From Spartobacteria bacterium (GTDB lineage Bacteria > Verrucomicrobiota > Verrucomicrobiia > Chthoniobacterales > UBA10450), in assembly GCA_003167555.1 (NCBI GenBank), contig PMSN01000001.1:1-60285 (forward strand): a stretch of 60,285 nucleotides of DNA, read 5' to 3'. Positions 32,101 through 41,660 of this stretch are shown one piece after another (position 1 is the first letter of the stretch; each line of letters starts with the position of its first letter). The notes below the pieces were generated by a model that searched no databases, was not told where the DNA came from, and worked only from the letters and a program-made list of their open reading frames with translations. A program made the translations under genes and the position numbers.

Positions 32101-34697
32101 ACGGGAGTCGCATGGCAATGGGGAGGGAATTGCACCATCGCATCAAAGCCGTAGGTGACCGGCTCTACCTCGGTGAAACTTCTTACCATCACCAGATGCA
32201 GTTCACCATGGCCGCGCTTGCGGAAGTAGTCGCGCCAACGTTCGGCGGTAGCTGCGGCATCGGGCAAAAGGGAGGGCCGGTAAACCAGGAGCATAGGTTT
32301 GTCGGAGACGCGGATGTAATTCTTATTCAACAAAACAGGCTCGATATTTTGGATAAAGGCCAGGTCGTCCTCGGGCGAATGCTGCTGCGAGATGAGAACG
32401 TCTTCATCCTTTCCATCCCACCGCCGAGTCCAGTTCTCGTTTGCCCAGCAGATACAAAATGGAAAGTCAGGCTGCCCCGTTTCAGTCAGACGCTTCAAAG
32501 GCAGATCCAGCAGCACCTTGCCCGCAAACCAATAGTAGTAGAAGCAAAAGCCATGGATGCCATGGCTCTGGGCTAGCTCCGCCTGTCTTATGAGAACATC
32601 AGTTTCTTCCAGGTCGTAGTAGCCTAACGCAGATGGGACATGGGGTTGGTAATGGCCTTCGAAGTTAGCACTCCCGCGGCGCACGTTATTCCATTCCGTA
32701 AATCCTTTCCCCCACCAGGCGTCGTTCTCAGGGCTGCGGTGAAACTGTGGCAAGTAAAAGGCGATGGCATAGACCTCGCTGGCGATGGGGCGGGTGGGGA
32801 TGTTCGGCTCCCGCGATATCTCGAACGCGGGTCGGTAAACGTCGAACGAACTTTCGTCCGTGCGCGGGACACGTCCCTCCGCGCGTCCATACAAGACAAA
32901 ATGAGTCAGCGGCTCCAGACCCTTCTCTGCTACATCCGGATAGGCCTTGACGTAGTAGTCTGGATCGAAGGCATGGCAAGGTTTACACCGACGCCGCCAG
33001 CCCACTGTGAGGTAGTGAGCAAACAAGTCTACGCCAGGCAGAGATTCACCGCAATTATTCGCATAATAATTTGGATCAAACAAAGGCTGGGGTGAAAGAT
33101 GGGCCTTCGCTCCCTCCGTCAAGTAATGGAGGAGTGGATTTCGACGCGCGGTTTCCCGATTTGTAAGCTGCTCAAGATACCATTTCGAATTGAAAAGAGG
33201 ATGCGGTTCCCGGCCTTCGCGCGCCCCAACATCGATATAGTGCCGCAAGGGATCGGCGGCCGCTTCCGGGACGGCGCCATTCTGCTCCGCATACCATGCC
33301 CCGTCGAAAAGCGGGTGCGGACTACAACCATGCCGGCAGCCCCACTTCCGATAATGTTCCAATGGATTTAATCCGGCGATCTCCGGATTTTGCGCGAGGT
33401 ACCAAGCGGATTTGAAAAGAGGGTGGGGATCGCGCCCCTCTTGTGCTCCGTGCGCGAGGTAATGCTCCAACGGATTAATACCCGCGGCCGCCACATCGGG
33501 ATTCTCGGCGAGATACCAATTCGTGCAAAAAAGCGGGCTGGGATCGCGCCCCTCGCGGGCCCCGAAATCCCAATAATGCGTGAGCGGGTTCAATTCCGCC
33601 GCCGCTACATCAGGATTTCTCTCGAGATACCAGCGGGTATCGAAAACTGGATTGGGATCGTGTCCTTCCCGTGCGCCGAACTTTAGATAGTAACTAAAGG
33701 GATCGAGCTCCGAAGCGGCGACGGCGGGATTCTGACCGAGATACCAGGCCGTATCGAAGAGAGCCGAAGCGGGGGAAATCGGCGAAAGATTATTCGGAGT
33801 TCGACGCGCCCAGAGGATAAGGCTCCAAATGGGGGATTTTAGCCGGAGCAAGTTGGAGACCTTGATTGCTTCCAACAGCTCTCGCGTCTGGCGGCGCAAC
33901 TGAAACAAACGCTGGATTTCCGCGATGGCTTCTTCCGGCGCGGTGGCTGGCGAAGAAAGCGTGTGGCATATCTCCCGCAAGCCTGCCTTCAGCTCGTTCG
34001 CTATCGCTCTGCGCTCCGACGCGCTCTGAGGAACACCGAGGTGCGCTAGACGGAGAAGACCGAAAGTCTTTGCCAATTTCCACCAGAAAGAAGGATCGTG
34101 AATTCGTCGGATATCCTGCAAAATCAGATCAACAATCGCCGGGACTGCGGGATCGCCACTTTTTAGAACCTGGCCAGCAGCCGTCATTTGCTCGGAAATA
34201 TTCCCCAGTCGTCTTTCCAGGCGCGTCTTGTACTTGGCCAATCCCGCACTGTTTGCCTTCCGAATCTCCAAGACTCCGGCTAACCGGTCCGCTTCATTCC
34301 GGCTGCGCTCGAGCGCGGCTCGGGTTTTGGCTAACTCTTCCTCGACACTCCGAGTTACCGCCGACCCCGCCGAGAGTCGATCTGACCCGTCGCGGGTTTG
34401 CTCGGCCACCTGCGTGACATCTCTAGGAAGCCGCCCCTGACGGTCCATCTCAGTCTCGTTCGCCCTGACATCAGGGATCGCATTGCCATTTTCCTCGGCC
34501 ATCTCCGGGCCCCGCATTGCCGCACCCGGGGAGATCGCATATCTCTCGGCGATTGCATTCTGTTCCCGGGCAAACGCCATGGCTTCGCGCTTGGTCGCGA
34601 AATAGCGACGCTTCCATTTGCCGCAGATTTTGGCGCGGACCAGGAATTTGTATTTCGAATGCGCGTAGGGTTTGACGCGGAAGGGGGGAATTTGCAT
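29184..34697 (-). CDS. Giant multi-domain glycosyltransferase with eight 37-residue repeats
   Basis: 1837 residues. In order: a basic N-terminal motif (KYKFLVRAKICGKWKRRYF, residues about 15-50) resembling the arm-binding domain of phage integrases; a charged coiled-coil stretch (about 115-290); eight repeats of about 37 residues (about 314-612) of the form F-WYL-NPDVA-A--PL-HY---G; a WbsX-type transferase domain (about 640-985; FYLPQFHRSPENDAWWGKGF and FINAWNEWAEGCHLEP); a GT2 domain (about 1022-1260; GFGEGHNAVF, INSDVRL); a GT9/heptosyltransferase-like region (about 1290-1540); and a C-terminal Anp1/GT62-like domain (about 1600-1830) with WVDADIVQY. It could build several linkages of one repeating unit. 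No signal peptide, so the active sites are cytoplasmic. Domain names are from motif recognition only. Confidence 0.85.
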   Translation of the reverse strand: MQIPPFRVKPYAHSKYKFLVRAKICGKWKRRYFATKREAMAFAREQNAIAERYAISPGAAMRGPEMAEENGNAIPDVRANETEMDRQGRLPRDVTQVAEQTRDGSDRLSAGSAVTRSVEEELAKTRAALERSRNEADRLAGVLEIRKANSAGLAKYKTRLERRLGNISEQMTAAGQVLKSGDPAVPAIVDLILQDIRRIHDPSFWWKLAKTFGLLRLAHLGVPQSASERRAIANELKAGLREICHTLSSPATAPEEAIAEIQRLFQLRRQTRELLEAIKVSNLLRLKSPIWSLILWARRTPNNLSPISPASALFDTAWYLGQNPAVAASELDPFSYYLKFGAREGHDPNPVFDTRWYLERNPDVAAAELNPLTHYWDFGAREGRDPSPLFCTNWYLAENPDVAAAGINPLEHYLAHGAQEGRDPHPLFKSAWYLAQNPEIAGLNPLEHYRKWGCRHGCSPHPLFDGAWYAEQNGAVPEAAADPLRHYIDVGAREGREPHPLFNSKWYLEQLTNRETARRNPLLHYLTEGAKAHLSPQPLFDPNYYANNCGESLPGVDLFAHYLTVGWRRRCKPCHAFDPDYYVKAYPDVAEKGLEPLTHFVLYGRAEGRVPRTDESSFDVYRPAFEISREPNIPTRPIASEVYAIAFYLPQFHRSPENDAWWGKGFTEWNNVRRGSANFEGHYQPHVPSALGYYDLEETDVLIRQAELAQSHGIHGFCFYYYWFAGKVLLDLPLKRLTETGQPDFPFCICWANENWTRRWDGKDEDVLISQQHSPEDDLAFIQNIEPVLLNKNYIRVSDKPMLLVYRPSLLPDAAATAERWRDYFRKRGHGELHLVMVRSFTEVEPVTYGFDAMVQFPPHCHATPVTPLIKGTNPEFRGYVYDYTEIRRKFVEELGQILPKLTVYAGVMPSWDNTARRAGDSSIWVNSCPEAYFEWISAAADLVRKRPDPNDRILFINAWNEWAEGCHLEPDERFGYAWLNATALALGNPGLQPYELAPSASFPEPPIQKPIQLEPLPSALRLAVSVLFYHREDIIPSFLRTLLPQIAALGPRDGTAIDLYLAFNYQPTTGLKADILRIVAESLPDGGRSVHFIENGFNIGFGEGHNAVFAQSESDIFLMINSDVRLAEPTWLRQLVELFRGSEAAIVGLAATASRLRNDACGVPIVPGTQDFDFVDGSALAVRSDLARRYGLFSEAFDYFYFEDADLCLRYRQLGLRLALLDLPYEHERGSSSRLFPQYAMESVLNRNRARFFQRWEHYLQTRQIPNRLAVRFLSLDRQLQCASLPAILRLLSEHPGAILDLAGIHQQLAPLFQHPRIRIIPSWQTLREGDYLRSYQVEEDHSSEQPRVTAVAARLGCTPDLEGTREHLRSLLLPAARDASAAQGQALLVVPRQEPLFEGRQPAVASFAALEEFLSGSDWDVNLLTDLGWFEVEKLPYFRRISTTCSGRSSGLEILQAVADSDLVVSCDNWIAELGQLLDKKTFVWFGATSSSRSLWNLERVAFFSDRTLPCLGCYHRFGKDNRNTCLRGDIACMRQEAVDAVILALRRFLDGMPMTAAELGAERLVTGSAPSKPSSILRLDYWPASRAASVLVLIPANPKLDKEVLQQAEAIAQKAIHGMQSSRVVLDENGVSPPRGVPHPARQQAMAAIRQAMIDRHLKDERWVFWVDADIVQYRAHLIDELISRAEGGIAAPLVLMKGAISEPLSNKYGFGPGRFYDVAGFVENGRWARFTQPYFDQPGPVYDLDSVGSCYLVNADLYRNGAKHEADFASKKFIEDNCVWQEDSIAQNQAGSANCFSEHYSVCEFARQAGLPVRAFADLVAYHAKPAAPSRAS

Positions 34698-34706
34698 AGC
34701 ACTTCT

Positions 34707-34725
34707 ATAGCTACATCGTAGCTAT
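34707..34725. promoter_or_regulatory. Perfect hairpin just upstream of the giant glycosyltransferase start
   Basis: ATAGCTAC and GTAGCTAT form an 8-bp perfect stem around the loop ATC, ten bases upstream of the start codon of the giant gene. It could be an operator palindrome or an mRNA hairpin close to the ribosome site, where only a weak purine stretch (AGAAG) lies between hairpin and ATG. Confidence 0.4.
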
Positions 34726-34810
34726 TAGCAACCCACAATTTTGCGACGGTTGGGCGGGCGAAATACGGCTGTCGCTGTTAGGGAGGAGACCCCAAATTGC
34801 GCTGGGCCTG

Positions 34811-36652
34811 TCAAACGACAATTATTCTTGCGCTCGGGCGAGCGGCTCCATCGACAGTGTCAAACCAGCAGCATTTTTCCTGAACGAATGTTACTTGCAG
34901 ACGATACGTTCCACCAGCGGGAGGCGCCTCCACGATGGCGAGAACGGCTTGCCTCTCTCCGGGAGATAAGGGGAAAGGCAAATTCGTCCGCTGCCCTTCG
35001 AAGATATTGCAGCGAGTTCCTTCAAGGCCCGCCCAATGATAGGATATGTTAACTGGATAGGGAGGCATGCTCGAAATCAGCTCGGTGGACTCATTGGCAA
35101 CGGTGACAGGCAGATTGAATGTGGTGCCGGCGCTGACTCGCTCCGGCCACTGAGCCACTGAAAGCATGATCTGCGCATGTGACCCCGGCGGTAGCTCGGG
35201 CTGGGTCAAGAGCCTCTTCGCGCGCTCCAGATCGAGAGGCGACTGGGAGGCCAGGGCATAAACATCAGGAGCCTTGATGAATTCGCTGACGCTACACTGG
35301 CGCAGCAGATTTTCGCCGGGCGCCTGCGCATCGCCCGTCCACACTTTTACGTGGCGGAACGATCGGGCGAGAGCGCGTCGGAGCAGGGCAGGCGATTGCT
35401 CATTAATATGCATCAGGAGCTCGTATCGCGACCGCGGTTCGGCCGGCATATAACCGCCCAATTTCGCTGCGGCTGCCCGTAGCCGCGGATAATGATTCCT
35501 GTAATACCAGAGGTTCGGGAACGTGTGGATCACAAAGATGCCGTCGCAATCGAGATGCTGCGCTACTGCCTCCACCAGCCTTGCCGCTTCCTCTTCGCTT
35601 AGATGTTCGATTAGATCACCCGCGATCGCGAGCTTGAATTTGTCCGGGAACTTAATCTTCGTGGCATCTCCGCAGATTAATTTCACACGATTTTTCAGGG
35701 CATCGCTGTGATCGCGAAAACAATTTTTGGCCAGTTCGATGGACGCGCTGGAATAATCCACCGCAGTGACGTTCCAGCCGCCGAGGGCCAGTTGATAGGT
35801 TATCTCGCCCTGGCCGCAACCCAGGTCGATCGCAGCACCTTTCTTTTCCGCAAGCTGTGACAACGCCAGAAGTGAAAGTACCCTGACGTTGCCGACTCGT
35901 TTGGCTCTGGATTTTCGAAACCATTCGTATCCGGCGGAATTGTGTAGCTCATAATGGGAGTCGTACAAGTCGATGATTTCGGTACTGGCACTGGCGCCAG
36001 CTGAAGACGCCGCGCCCATTGCTTCGAGATAGCGATCTGAAACCTTGATGAGAAGTTCGCCAGCATACCCGGGAATGGTCACAGCGTAGCTGATCGCTTC
36101 TTTGAATTTCAGCAGGAAATCGTTCGCATCCAGAAAATTGGATTGCGTCCAGAAATAGCCATCAAGCAGAACCCAGCGCCCTTGAGAGACAGCGCGTCTC
36201 AGGTCGTGAAAAGTCCCATATCCATCCTGTTGACCATCGACGTGGATAAGGTCGTAAATGCCGTTTGGAAACCGCTTCATCTCTTGACTGTCAGCGACGA
36301 GGTACTCCGCCTGGAAACTCGCCGTGATTTGGCGGGCCCAATCGAGCGCGCCGACTTCTCCGCCGAAACTATCGGAATCCAAATCGATGCCTAAGAGCGT
36401 GGCGGACGGGCTGGCCTCCAGAAATGTCCGAGCGGAATAGCCGTAGCGCACCCCGATCTCGAGAATTGTCTTTGGCTGAAGCACCTTCGCTATTGCGAAT
36501 TTGAGACGATAATAGGGGAGCCATTCCTCAAATAGCGACCGAAGAGGGTCTTCGGGGCTGGCGAATGTCCGAAAGTCAAACGAGGACTCCGAAGCTTCCT
36601 TCAGGATACTATCAATCACCAGCCATTCTCGCTCGCGACGGTTTGATCTCAA
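34811..36652 (-). CDS. Tandem double methyltransferase with C-terminal beta-sandwich domain
   Basis: 613 residues with two methyltransferase folds in one chain. The first (about 30-220) reads ILEIGVRYGYSARTFLEASP and DLIHVDGQQDGYG, as in Methyltransf_24 family members. The second (about 225-450) reads AAIDLGCGQGEITYQLALGG and FVIHTFPNLWYYRNHYPR. The last 110 residues (VSAGTTFNLPVTVANES onward) look like an immunoglobulin-like sheet similar to the carbohydrate-binding ends of O-antigen exporters. It probably methylates sugars of the glycan, at two positions or at a chain end. It is upstream of the giant transferase on the same strand, and a partial copy of its N-terminus lies at 37135-37476. 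Confidence 0.85.
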   Translation of the reverse strand: MRSNRREREWLVIDSILKEASESSFDFRTFASPEDPLRSLFEEWLPYYRLKFAIAKVLQPKTILEIGVRYGYSARTFLEASPSATLLGIDLDSDSFGGEVGALDWARQITASFQAEYLVADSQEMKRFPNGIYDLIHVDGQQDGYGTFHDLRRAVSQGRWVLLDGYFWTQSNFLDANDFLLKFKEAISYAVTIPGYAGELLIKVSDRYLEAMGAASSAGASASTEIIDLYDSHYELHNSAGYEWFRKSRAKRVGNVRVLSLLALSQLAEKKGAAIDLGCGQGEITYQLALGGWNVTAVDYSSASIELAKNCFRDHSDALKNRVKLICGDATKIKFPDKFKLAIAGDLIEHLSEEEAARLVEAVAQHLDCDGIFVIHTFPNLWYYRNHYPRLRAAAAKLGGYMPAEPRSRYELLMHINEQSPALLRRALARSFRHVKVWTGDAQAPGENLLRQCSVSEFIKAPDVYALASQSPLDLERAKRLLTQPELPPGSHAQIMLSVAQWPERVSAGTTFNLPVTVANESTELISSMPPYPVNISYHWAGLEGTRCNIFEGQRTNLPFPLSPGERQAVLAIVEAPPAGGTYRLQVTFVQEKCCWFDTVDGAARPSARIIVV

Positions 36653-36783
36653 GCCGCGACCGCAAACAACAATCGACGGTCAGAGACCGCCGCTACAGAA
36701 AGAAAGAAACCGCGGGGAAGCTTGCGCTTCGCCGCGGTCTCACTCGGAAAAATTCCCTTTAGGGGGAACATTCCTTTTTCTGA

Positions 36784-37085
36784 CTACACCACCATCGCGG
36801 TGGACGGGTCGCTCCAGTCGCTGGGACCGTAGGAACCGACTGCGTTGACCTCCACGTTGTAGACCTGACCAGGGTCAGGCTTTCAAACGAGTTACGGCCA
36901 CCGGTCGTCTGTGCGGTCTGCACAAACGTCGTGGGCGCGGAAGCCAGCGCCAGGCGCCAGTTGTACGACGCCGCTCCGTAGATCGGCACCATCGAGGCAT
37001 CCAGCTGACCGGATTTAACCGCGAGCCTGAGTATTGGCGCGTCCGGCCCAGAGCGGTGGTCATTGCGGCCAGGGTCGGTCCTTGA
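36784..37085 (-). pseudogene. Remnant of a fibronectin-type-III-like protein
   Basis: Pieces in more than one frame line up as the C-terminal end of one protein: GPDAPILRLAVKSGQLDAS, then YNWRLALASAPTTFVQTAQT and GGRNSFESLT, then after a frame change PGQVYNVEVNAVGSYGPSDW and a stop at 36784. The last part is the end of a fibronectin type III domain. I remember small proteins of this architecture as frequent in Verrucomicrobiota and Bacteroidota. The N-terminal two thirds are missing, so this is a relic. Confidence 0.6.
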
Positions 37086-37134
37086 TCAAGTGTAAGCGTC
37101 GATTCTCAAGTGTGAGGGCCCTGTAGCGGCGGGT

Positions 37135-37476
37135 CTATAACCGCCGACCTCTGGCAGTATTCGGCCTTGAAATTCGCCGTGATTTGGCGGGCCCAATCGA
37201 GCGCGCGCCGACTTCTCCACCAAAACTATCGGAATCCAAATCGATGTCTAAAAGCGTGGCGGACGGACTGGCCTCCAGAAATGTCCGAGCGGAATAACCA
37301 AACCGCACCCCGATTTCCAGGTTCGACTTCGGCTGCAAAACTTTCGCGATACAAAATTTCAGTCGGTAATACGGAACCCACTCTTCGAATAGCCCTGACA
37401 AAAGGTCCGCTGGGTTTGCGAACTTCCGAAAATCAAACGAGGTCTCGGAAAGATGGGTAAGAATCGCGTCGATCAT
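37135..37476 (-). pseudogene. Partial duplicate of the double-methyltransferase N-terminus
   Basis: The first about 92 residues (for example SFDFRKFANPADLLSGLFEE and RFGYSARTFLEASPSATLLD) are nearly identical to the start of the gene at 34811-36652. After GGEVGA two extra bases (a CG dinucleotide in GGCGCGCGC) shift the frame, and similarity then ends within about 20 codons. It is a truncated copy, left by duplication or recombination. Confidence 0.8.
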
Positions 37477-37591
37477 GCTCTGTTTGTCGGCCAGCGAGCG
37501 GAATTGCCCGCGTAGCTCTTGAACAATAGGAATAATCGAGCTTCGCGACTAATGGAAATTTGCCCGCCGGGGAAATTCGTCGAAATCGGTC

Positions 37592-38869
<1,278 letters not shown>

Positions 38870-39403
38870 ATGCATCCAACTGGCATCTTCAACCGAACAT
38901 CGGTATTTACGACGCCATGGTTTGAGTTGGTCGGCAAGAGTGTCGGTGATGAATCGCTCCCACATTACTCAATCAGCACGCGCGACTACGTGTCGGTTCT
39001 GGCGATGACCCCAAAGAATGCCTTTATCCTGGTGCGGCAATTTCGCCCGGCAGTGGAAATGATTACGCTGGAGCTCCCGAGTGGCCATGTAGATGAAGGC
39101 GAAACTCCTGAAGCAGCTGCACGGAAAGAGCTGCGCGAAGAAACGGGTTTTGTGGCTGACAGAGTTATTCATTTGGGGACTTTGTCACCGGACACTGGTA
39201 GATTGAGCAACCACTTGTGGTGTTTCTATGCGCCAGGAGCTATTCGCGAGGAACACAGCACATTTGAGCCAGAGCGAGGGATTGAGCCGGTAGTTTACAA
39301 AAGAGATTTGCGTGGTCTGATCTTGGACGAACCGGCATTTTCAAGCGCATTAAATCGCGCGACGATCCTGATGGCTGTGGTTAAAGGATACGTTGAATTA
39401 TGA
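38870..39403 (+). CDS. NUDIX hydrolase
   Basis: 177 residues with a complete Nudix box: Gly of GHVDEGE, then TPEAAARKELREETGF (GX5EX7REUXEEXGU pattern). These enzymes cleave nucleoside diphosphates linked to another group. The N-terminal WFELVGKSVG and the segment VLVRQFRP are like ADP-sugar pyrophosphatases. It could remove unused nucleotide sugars. The start at 38870 is the ATG nearest the conserved part; 12 more codons upstream are possible. It overlaps the sugar dehydrogenase gene by four bases, so it belongs to the sugar operon. Confidence 0.85.
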   Translation: MHPTGIFNRTSVFTTPWFELVGKSVGDESLPHYSISTRDYVSVLAMTPKNAFILVRQFRPAVEMITLELPSGHVDEGETPEAAARKELREETGFVADRVIHLGTLSPDTGRLSNHLWCFYAPGAIREEHSTFEPERGIEPVVYKRDLRGLILDEPAFSSALNRATILMAVVKGYVEL

Positions 39404-40590
39404 CCGAAGCATCTAACGGCAACTATGATATTTGCGTGATAGGAGGCGCAGGCCATGTGGGCGCTCCCCTATCGATCGTGCTGGCTTCCAAAGGCTTTCG
39501 GACGCTCATTTATGACGTCAATCCAAAGGCGTTGGAACTAATCAAGACCGGGCGCCTGCCGTTTATCGAGGACGGCGGCGAAGAAATGCTACAGGAGGTG
39601 CTGCTCACGGGGCGGCTCGGTTTCACTTCCGACCCGAGCCGGCTTCAGAATGTGCCGAACCTGATTCTCACCATTGGCACACCGATCGATGAGTTTCATA
39701 ATCCGGTACGAAATGTCGTAACTGACTGCGTGCACCAGGTGTCCCCTTACTTGAAAGCTACTCGCCTGATTATTCTCCGCTCGACTGTCTCGCCCGGCAC
39801 AACTGAGAAACTAGACCGCTTTTTGAAACAAAGTGGGAAAGATATTGGTGTGGCTTTTTGTCCAGAGCGCGTCGTGCAAGGCAAGGCGATAAAGGAAATC
39901 CAGACAATGGCGCAAATTGTCAGCGGCACGTCTCGGGAGGCTGAAGAACGGGCAGCCGAACTCTTTGGCAAAATTGCATCGAAGGTTGTGCGGATGAAGC
40001 CGATGGAGGCGGAGTTTGCGAAGCTGATCTGTAACACTTATCGGTACATCCAGTTCGCAGCGACAAACCAGTTTTACATGATGGTCGAGAGCGCTGGGTG
40101 CGATTACGGCGGAGTAGTCAAAGGAATGAAGGAGGAATACCCACGGATGCGTGATTTTCCTGGCGCTGGGTTCGCGGCCGGGCCATGCCTGCACAAAGAC
40201 ACGCTGCAATTGGCGGCATTCGCGAATAGCCAGTTTGAGTTAGGCCACGCCGCGATTCATATAAACGAAGGGTTGCCCGCCTTTCTCGTCTCGCGGTTGC
40301 AGCACGAATATCCATTGGATCGGATGCGGGTGGGACTGCTGGGCATGGCTTTCAAAGCTGAAAGCGACGACATTCGATCTTCGTTAAGCTACAAACTCAA
40401 AAAGCTTTTCCAGCACGCCGCGCACGATGTTCTATGCACCGACCCCTATGTCCAAACCGACGGAAGCCTGCGGCCGCTCGAAGAAGTTCTCGCACGCAGC
40501 GACCTTCTGGTAATTGCCACGCCGCATCGGCTCTACTCCACGCTCAAGACGGACAAGCCGATGATCGATATCTGGAATTTGCGAGATTAA
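39400..40590 (+). CDS. UDP-glucose/GDP-mannose dehydrogenase family nucleotide-sugar dehydrogenase
   Basis: 396 residues. The NAD motif ICVIGGAGHVGAPLSIVLA opens the protein, STVSPGTTEKLDRFL and FCPERVVQGKA follow, the central helix has ICNTYRYIQFAATNQFYM, and the catalytic Cys is in FAAGPCLHKDTLQ. The C-terminal NDP-sugar domain has GMAFKAESDDIRSSLSY. It oxidises C6 of an NDP-sugar to a uronic acid, probably UDP-N-acetylmannosaminuronate-like, though the exact sugar is unclear. It follows the NUDIX gene with a four-base overlap. Confidence 0.88.
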   Translation: MTEASNGNYDICVIGGAGHVGAPLSIVLASKGFRTLIYDVNPKALELIKTGRLPFIEDGGEEMLQEVLLTGRLGFTSDPSRLQNVPNLILTIGTPIDEFHNPVRNVVTDCVHQVSPYLKATRLIILRSTVSPGTTEKLDRFLKQSGKDIGVAFCPERVVQGKAIKEIQTMAQIVSGTSREAEERAAELFGKIASKVVRMKPMEAEFAKLICNTYRYIQFAATNQFYMMVESAGCDYGGVVKGMKEEYPRMRDFPGAGFAAGPCLHKDTLQLAAFANSQFELGHAAIHINEGLPAFLVSRLQHEYPLDRMRVGLLGMAFKAESDDIRSSLSYKLKKLFQHAAHDVLCTDPYVQTDGSLRPLEEVLARSDLLVIATPHRLYSTLKTDKPMIDIWNLRD

Positions 40591-40613
40591 GAAGCGCGAA
40601 AGTTTTCCACCCC

Positions 40614-41660
40614 GTGTCCGCTCCGCTCAACATCGGCATCATCGGACTTGGCTTTGGAAGTCAGGTTCACGTCCCCGCTATCCGGCAAGATCCGCGGGGT
40701 CGGGTCGCTGCCATTGCTGGACGCAGTATGGAAAAGGCGGCGTGCGTTGCGCACGAGTTGTCGATCGAGAGTTCGCATGGGGAGTGGCGGTCGATCGTGG
40801 ATGATCGAAACATCGACGCCGTGATGATCGCAGTTCCTCCATCTGAGCAACCAGCGATTGCGAAAGCGGCTTTGGAAACCGGCAAGCATGTCTTTTGCGA
40901 GAAGCCGCTCGCGCCAAGCGGAAGTGAAGCGGCGCGTTTGCTCGAGGCGGCGATAGCGAAACATGTCGTCCATGCGATCGATTTCATTTTTCCCGAATTG
41001 CCACTGTGGATCAGGGCGCGTGAGTTGATTCGCGGAAACAAACTCGGCGAGATCCGGCATGCCGTACTGGACTGGCGCGTGGAAACGCATGCTTCGAAAA
41101 CGAAAGCGCGGTCGTGGAAAAACGATTTGAGCCAAGGGGGTGGAGTGTTGAACAACTTCGTCTCCCATGTGGTTCACAACATCGAATGGCTCTTCGGAAA
41201 AACTGGGGTCGTCAGCGCCGCAGTGCGTGGCCCGCGAAATGGTGCGGAAACCTGCGTTCAAGCAACGTTGGATATGGAGGCCGGATTCCCGGTCTTTCTT
41301 TCGGTAGGTTCGGACGCATTTCTTGGGCATGGCCATCGTTGGACGGTTTACGGCGAGAAAGGGACGCTCGTTCTTGAAAACCGCACTGCTGATTATGCGT
41401 CTGGATTTGAGTTGTCGGTCGGAACCCGAGCCACGAGTTCCCTCCGAGTCATCGAGCGCGACGAACCGCAACCGGGAGTGGACGGACGCGTGGCTCCAGT
41501 CGCCCGTCTGGCTTCGCGTTTTCTCGATTCAATTCTAAATGGGGTGGCGATGAGTCCGAATTTCGCCGACGGCTTGCGCGTCCAGTTGATTCTGGATGAA
41601 ATGCGGGCGTCGAGCCAAGTCGGGCAACCCGGCAAAAAAGGCTCCGCCCCGCCCAATTGA
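40614..41660 (+). CDS. Gfo/Idh/MocA-family oxidoreductase
   Basis: 348 residues from a GTG at 40614, which puts the NAD motif NIGIIGLGFGSQVHVPAI at the start. The EKPLAPSG segment (with the conserved Lys) and the C-terminal sheet around GGGVLNNFVSHVVHNIEWLF are typical. Members oxidise or reduce sugar hydroxyls or ketones using NAD(P). Between a sugar dehydrogenase and GT2/epimerase genes it should act on the nucleotide sugar. The stop overlaps the next start (TTGA). Confidence 0.85.
   Translation: MSAPLNIGIIGLGFGSQVHVPAIRQDPRGRVAAIAGRSMEKAACVAHELSIESSHGEWRSIVDDRNIDAVMIAVPPSEQPAIAKAALETGKHVFCEKPLAPSGSEAARLLEAAIAKHVVHAIDFIFPELPLWIRARELIRGNKLGEIRHAVLDWRVETHASKTKARSWKNDLSQGGGVLNNFVSHVVHNIEWLFGKTGVVSAAVRGPRNGAETCVQATLDMEAGFPVFLSVGSDAFLGHGHRWTVYGEKGTLVLENRTADYASGFELSVGTRATSSLRVIERDEPQPGVDGRVAPVARLASRFLDSILNGVAMSPNFADGLRVQLILDEMRASSQVGQPGKKGSAPPN

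Noticed and set aside
31380-32576. Long open frames on the + strand opposite the giant glycosyltransferase
   Set aside because: They are antisense shadows of a clearly coding, domain-rich gene and show no protein signature.
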